Made by a program: the position numbers and the translations under genes. Of a stretch of 15,905 nt of DNA, positions 12,669 to 15,905 are shown piece by piece. A model generated the notes under the pieces. The model saw nothing but the letters and a program-made list of their open reading frames with translations. It was not told where the DNA came from and did not search any database. The stretch lies in the NCBI GenBank assembly GCA_044349155.1, contig JBIKRQ010000120.1:1-15905 (forward strand), in the 5' to 3' direction. Each line of letters starts with the position of its first letter. Positions within the stretch are counted from its first letter, which is position 1. Source of the DNA: VGSZ01 sp044349155. GTDB lineage: Bacteria > Myxococcota > UBA727 > VGSZ01.

Positions 12669-13751
12669 GTGATCAACGATCCCCTCCTGACCGGCATCGT
12701 GACTGCCGCCCTGCAGGCCGGCAGTTCGGACATCCACCTGCGCCCAGGCCAGCCGCCGTTTATTCGCGCGGCAGGCCGGATGGGCAGCATCGACGCGCCA
12801 CCGCTGTCGGCAGACCAGGTGCGTGCCTGTCTGATCAACAGTGCAGGCACCGACAACTTCGAGCACGCCACCTCGCGCGAATACAGCTTCGACCTGCCAG
12901 GGCTTGCGCGCCTGCGGGCGAGCGCGTTTTTGAGCGGCGGACGGTGGTCGTTGTCGTTGCGTCTGGTGCCGCACACGATTCCGTCGTTCGTCGACCTGCG
13001 CCTGCCAGCGGTGATCAAACCGCTTGCCACCCCGCGCCCCGGCATGTTGCTCATCACGGGCCCCACCGGTGCCGGCAAGTCGACGACGGCCGCGTCGATC
13101 TTGCAGGCGATGACGCAACAGCAGCGCCTGCACCTCGTGACCATCGAAGACCCGATCGAGTACCGCTTCAACGCACCATCGTCGTGCGTGACGCAACGTG
13201 AGCTCGGTCGTGACGCAGGCTCGATGCACGAAGCGCTCACACAAGCGCTGCGCATGGATCCCGATGTGTTGTTCATCGGCGAAATCCGCGACGAAGAAGC
13301 GTTCGAAACCGCCCTGCACGCCGCCGAAACCGGCATCTGCGTGGTCGCGACATTTCACACGCAATCGGCACTGCACACCGTCACGCGCGCCACCAGCATG
13401 GGCAAGGCCGAGCAACAAGGTGCGTTGCGTGAACGCTTCGCCGAAGTGTTGCGCGGTGTGGTGAGCCAACGCCTGCTGCCACGTCGTGGCGTGAACATGC
13501 AGCGCGTGGTGTGCACCGAAGTGCTCGTGAACAACTACTCCGTCAAAGAAGCGATCCGCGACGCCGCTCGACACAAGTCGATCCCGCAGGTCATGGAGCG
13601 CTCGCCCGACCAGGGCATGCACACCTTCGATCAAAGCCTGCTGTCCCTCGTGACCGCTGGCCTCGTCGAAGCCGAAATCGCGAGCTCGTTTGCCGTGTCG
13701 CCCACGAACCTGCGCCGCAACCTGCAGATGGCCGGGATTGCGGTTCAATGA
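12669..13751 (+). CDS. PilT-family type IV pilus ATPase
   Basis: The 360-residue hexameric secretion ATPase powers pilus retraction in characterised relatives. The N-terminal PAS-like domain has GSSDIHLRPGQPPFIRAAG. The RecA domain has Walker A GPTGAGKS (131-138), Asp box LVTIEDPIEY (156-165), Walker B DVLFIGEIRD and His box ATFHT (227-231). The end GMHTFDQSLLSLV resembles both PilT and PilU, so I give no symbol. I chose the GTG at 12669 because VINDPLLTGIV fits the family start and AAAGGA precedes it, though only two bases away. The ATG at 12579 would add 30 unlike residues. The flbD-motA-motB block follows on the same strand. Confidence 0.87.
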   Translation: MINDPLLTGIVTAALQAGSSDIHLRPGQPPFIRAAGRMGSIDAPPLSADQVRACLINSAGTDNFEHATSREYSFDLPGLARLRASAFLSGGRWSLSLRLVPHTIPSFVDLRLPAVIKPLATPRPGMLLITGPTGAGKSTTAASILQAMTQQQRLHLVTIEDPIEYRFNAPSSCVTQRELGRDAGSMHEALTQALRMDPDVLFIGEIRDEEAFETALHAAETGICVVATFHTQSALHTVTRATSMGKAEQQGALRERFAEVLRGVVSQRLLPRRGVNMQRVVCTEVLVNNYSVKEAIRDAARHKSIPQVMERSPDQGMHTFDQSLLSLVTAGLVEAEIASSFAVSPTNLRRNLQMAGIAVQ

Positions 13752-13770
13752 CCGCAACGACGAGGTCTTT

Positions 13771-14001
13771 GTGGTGCGCTTGACCCGGCTCGATGGCTCG
13801 ATTGTCTACGTCAACATCGACGTCATCGTCGTCGTCGAAGACCTCACCGGCGGTGCTGTGCTCAAACTGCAAAGTGGCGACACCATGCGTGTGCAGGAAG
13901 ACGCCGTCGTCGTCGTTGATCGTTGTCATCAAGCCCGTGCGGAGATCTTGCGTCGTGCATTTGGTGTGCAGTTGCCCGCTGAAGTCCTCGCCTCGGCGTG
14001 A
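13771..14001 (+). CDS. flbD: FlbD-family flagellar protein
   Basis: The 76-residue protein reads VVRLTRLDGSIVYVN, then VVVVEDL, GAVLKLQSGDTMRVQEDAVVVVD. This is the FlbD pattern, in which a short beta-rich protein starts near MI.LTRLNG. FlbD genes typically precede motA and motB, as here; the molecular role is poorly defined. GTG at 13771 or 13774 could start it. GAGG at 13762-13765 suits either. It starts 19 bp after the PilT-family stop, so the two are likely co-transcribed. A basic C-terminal extension (CHQARAEILRRAFG) goes beyond the usual ~60-70 residues. Confidence 0.85.
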   Translation: MVRLTRLDGSIVYVNIDVIVVVEDLTGGAVLKLQSGDTMRVQEDAVVVVDRCHQARAEILRRAFGVQLPAEVLASA

Positions 14002-14014
14002 CGACACGCTCTTG

Positions 14015-14080
14015 AGCCTCGAAGAAAAGCCCGCTGTGGGTTGGTCGCCGAGGCGAGTCTCTGAAGGGGGAAACTTCCCT
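14015..14080 (+). repeat. copy 1 of a dispersed three-hairpin element, in the flbD-motA gap
   Basis: Predicted fold on the plus strand: gcctcg (14016-14021) pairs with cgaggc (14049-14054). Inside is agccc/gggtt with loop GCTGT. A linker gtctctgaagg follows, then gggga/tccct around AACT (14067-14080). Sequence and hairpin order match the copy at 6303-6234. It sits 13 nt after flbD and 40 nt before motA, so it would be in the motA leader or an intercistronic processing site. Confidence 0.65.
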
Positions 14081-14120
14081 GCCGATCACGTGAGCTTCTG
14101 ATTACCTTGAGGTCGACCTC

Positions 14121-14888
14121 GTGGACATCACCACCCCTGGCGGATTCGTCGTCGCCGTCTTCTTCATCTTGTTTGGCCAGTGGCTCGAAGGCGGCCACGC
14201 CAGCAGCCTCGTGCAGCTCACCGCGTTGCTCATCGTCGGCGGCGGCACCCTGGGCGCTGTGGTCACGGCGAACAGCGGCGCCATCTTGAAGAACTCGATC
14301 AAAATGTTGGGGCTCGCGATGAAGCCCCTCAAAGACGACAGCGCTGATTTGAGCAAGCAGCTGCTCGACTTCGCCACCGTTGCTCGCAAAGACGGCGTGC
14401 TGGCGCTCGAAGCCAAGATGAACAGCATTCAAGACCCGTTTTTGAAACGCGCGATCGGCATGGTCGTCGACGGCGTTGACCGCAACATCGCCCGCGACGT
14501 GCTCGAGTCGCAGGCGCACCACGATCAAGTCCACGACAACGCTGGTGCGAAGGTGTGGGAATCGGCAGGTGGTTTCGCGCCCACCGTCGGCATTCTGGGG
14601 GCGGTGCTTGGTTTGATCCACGTGATGGAAAACCTGAGCGACCCTTCGAAGCTCGGCGGCGGTATCGCCACGGCCTTCGTCGCCACGGTGTACGGCGTGG
14701 GCATGTCGAACCTGATCTTTCTGCCGCTGGCCGCGAAGGCGAAGCTCAAGATTCAATCGCAGAAGGACCGCAAGACGCTGATCATCGAAGCGGTGCTCGG
14801 CATTCAAGAAGGCATGTCGACCAACGCGCTCGCTGAGAAGATCTCGGCGTACGGCGGCGTCGTCGATGGCAAGGGCGGCGGCCACTGA
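14121..14888 (+). CDS. motA: flagellar motor stator protein MotA
   Basis: The 255-residue inner-membrane protein is the peptidoglycan-independent half of the ion-driven stator. Helices are visible at about 5-22, 33-52, 150-168 and 183-203. The large cytoplasmic loop (about 55-145) lies between helices 2 and 3. FAPTVGILGAVLGLI carries Pro154, equivalent to E. coli Pro173; GMSNLIFLPLAAKAK carries Pro202, equivalent to Pro222. The GTG at 14121 has TTGAGG (GAGG at 14109-14112) eight bases upstream. It precedes motB by 28 bp. The long leader after flbD holds a structured element, which could separate motA expression from that of flbD. Confidence 0.93.
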   Translation: MDITTPGGFVVAVFFILFGQWLEGGHASSLVQLTALLIVGGGTLGAVVTANSGAILKNSIKMLGLAMKPLKDDSADLSKQLLDFATVARKDGVLALEAKMNSIQDPFLKRAIGMVVDGVDRNIARDVLESQAHHDQVHDNAGAKVWESAGGFAPTVGILGAVLGLIHVMENLSDPSKLGGGIATAFVATVYGVGMSNLIFLPLAAKAKLKIQSQKDRKTLIIEAVLGIQEGMSTNALAEKISAYGGVVDGKGGGH

Positions 14889-14916
14889 TGCTGCGATGTG
14901 CAGCGGAGCGTGAGTG

Positions 14917-15654
14917 ATGGGCAAGCATGCAGTCCACGAGGAGCACGAGAACCACGAGCGTTGGCTTGTGTCGTACGCCGACTTCATGACGCTGTTGTTC
15001 GCGCTCTTCGTCGTGCTGTACGCGATGTCGGCAGTGGACCAGAAGAAAGTGCGGCAGGTGGAAAACGCCGTTCGTTGGGCGCTGCACATTCAGGGCGACG
15101 GCGGCGGCGGCGAGCTGCCGATCTTCAAAGACATCCCCGACATCGGCTCGAAGAAGATCCGCATTCTGCCCGCGAACCTCCTGCAAGACGGCGGCAAGGT
15201 CGACGCGATCGTGAAACGCATCGGCCGCTACACCGGCGGCTCGACCCACCTCACCGCCGAGCTCGACGGACGTCGCTTGATCGTGCGCATGTCGACGGGC
15301 GACACCTTCGAAGCGGGCAGCGCGCGCTTGTTGCCCAGTGCCATGCCGTCGATCGACTACGTGATGCGTGAACTCGCGTCGATGAACGAGACCATCCGCG
15401 TCGAGGGCCACACCGACAGCCAACGTCCGCGCATGGGCATGGACAACTGGGAGCTGTCGGCCATGCGCGCCGCTGCCGTGGCCCGCTACGCCGAAGCCGC
15501 GCGCTTGCTGCCCCACGGACGGTTGGCGATCGCGGGCTACGCCGACACCAGGCCGTTGATTCGCGACGACTCCGAACTCGCTCGCATGCGCAACCGCCGC
15601 ATCGACTTTGTCGTCGAGCTCGACGCTGAGATGTCGCCGAGCGAGACCGAGTAG
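14917..15654 (+). CDS. motB: flagellar motor stator protein MotB
   Basis: The 245-residue protein anchors the stator to peptidoglycan. The single N-terminal helix contains WLVSYADFMTLLFALFVVLY; Asp22 is the ion-carrying residue. A periplasmic linker leads to an OmpA-like peptidoglycan-binding domain with FEAGSARLLPSAMPSI, RVEGHTDSQRP and NRRIDFVVEL. I prefer the ATG at 14917 over the GTG at 14914; GGAG is at 14905-14908. Proton versus sodium coupling cannot be settled from this alone. No fliL or other flagellar gene follows within the window. Hairpins at 15661-15676 and 15713-15729 could end the transcript. Confidence 0.93.
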   Translation: MGKHAVHEEHENHERWLVSYADFMTLLFALFVVLYAMSAVDQKKVRQVENAVRWALHIQGDGGGGELPIFKDIPDIGSKKIRILPANLLQDGGKVDAIVKRIGRYTGGSTHLTAELDGRRLIVRMSTGDTFEAGSARLLPSAMPSIDYVMRELASMNETIRVEGHTDSQRPRMGMDNWELSAMRAAAVARYAEAARLLPHGRLAIAGYADTRPLIRDDSELARMRNRRIDFVVELDAEMSPSETE

Positions 15655-15780
15655 TCGCACCCAACACTGCAGTTGGCGCCTGCGTCTCGAAGATCTGGTG
15701 CAGGTCACAAGCATGGTGTGCGACACCGTGCGCGCCGGACCTGGCACAAGAATCTCAAAGAAATCCAGGCTGTTGCGCTC
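15655..15780 (+). other. gene-free stretch after motB with two weak hairpins
   Basis: ccaac/gttgg (15661-15676, 6-nt loop) and ggtgt/acacc (15715-15727, 3-nt loop, extended by two weaker pairs) follow the motB stop. Either could mark the 3' end of the motility transcript, but neither has a T-run. No coding region is supported here. Confidence 0.4.
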
Positions 15781-15905
15781 TAGCAGGTTGCTGAAAAATG
15801 GCGCTTTGGGCGCGACGATGACGTCGTCAAACTTGTGTTCGACGACGTCATTGCCGTTTCGGCGCTCGATTTCGTGCCTCTCGGCTCGTTCGCTGTTGTC
15901 TATGC
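15781..15905. mobile_element. possible end of an insertion sequence (IS1182/IS5-like), cut by the window
   Basis: tagcaggttgctgaaaaa at 15781-15798 looks like the terminal sequence often seen at ends of IS1182-type elements (variants of agcaggctgctgaaaaa). The following 100 bp is less GC-rich and has no gene. No transposase is within the window. The identification rests on memory of that terminal motif only. Confidence 0.35.

Noticed and set aside
14015..14080. A hammerhead ribozyme, from the CTGA...GAAAC words in the dispersed element
   Set aside because: The second GA of the CUGAUGA core and the expected three-way stem order are missing in both copies.

Overview
The window is GC-rich bacterial DNA with gene content typical of Myxococcota / deltaproteobacterial relatives. 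The pointers are several short lipoproteins with Cys-rich motifs and (Gly-Glu)n spacers, a stand-alone small FHA protein, a DUF4132 fragment, a B12-binding radical SAM protein with a DUF4080-like tail, and a PilT-family ATPase beside an flbD-motA-motB block. No rRNA, tRNA, CRISPR array or complete insertion sequence is visible. The taxonomic placement is inferred from these habits, not from a marker gene.

Layout. Bases 1-902 hold a compositionally odd edge, then the 3' part of a DUF4132 gene without its N-terminus. At 937-1314 is a GE-spacer secreted protein, convergent with a minus-strand pair: a GE-spacer lipoprotein (3285-2935) and a radical SAM protein (2872-1352). A small FHA protein (3459-3941) appears frameshifted at its extreme C-terminus. 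It is convergent with a queuosine-precursor transporter (4690-3959). Upstream of that lies a dense cluster of perfect hairpins (4736-4894), then an O-methyltransferase (5951-4899). A divergent OprO/P-like porin (6163-7419) is followed by a 278-bp gap with two pairs of direct repeats, and then trhO (8627-7698).

Divergent from trhO is a tightly overlapped plus-strand run. It contains a lipoprotein with exactly 50 Gly-Glu dipeptides and an esterase-like domain whose catalytic Ser is replaced by Gly (8707-10362). Next come a Lys/Pro-rich envelope protein with two C-terminal membrane helices (10359-11390), a DUF1801 protein with a tandem Lys-rich tail (11390-11854), and a PptA-type tautomerase (11871-12101). 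A minus-strand PKD-like lipoprotein (12510-12145) follows. The window closes with a motility block: PilT-family ATPase (12669-13751), FlbD (13771-14001), MotA (14121-14888) and MotB (14917-15654). The last ~125 bp look like the start of an insertion sequence.

Most notable signals. (1) A ~66-70-nt sequence with the same predicted three-hairpin fold occurs twice: in the flbD-motA gap, and on the opposite strand inside the 5' end of the porin gene. (2) Four envelope genes have a TANNNT-like box 6-7 nt before ATG and no Shine-Dalgarno sequence, which suggests leaderless transcripts. Genes inside operons have clear Shine-Dalgarno sequences instead. (3) The 50-unit GE tract varies synonymously at both codons but never changes an amino acid. 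(4) The GE-tract lipoprotein looks like a pseudo-esterase.
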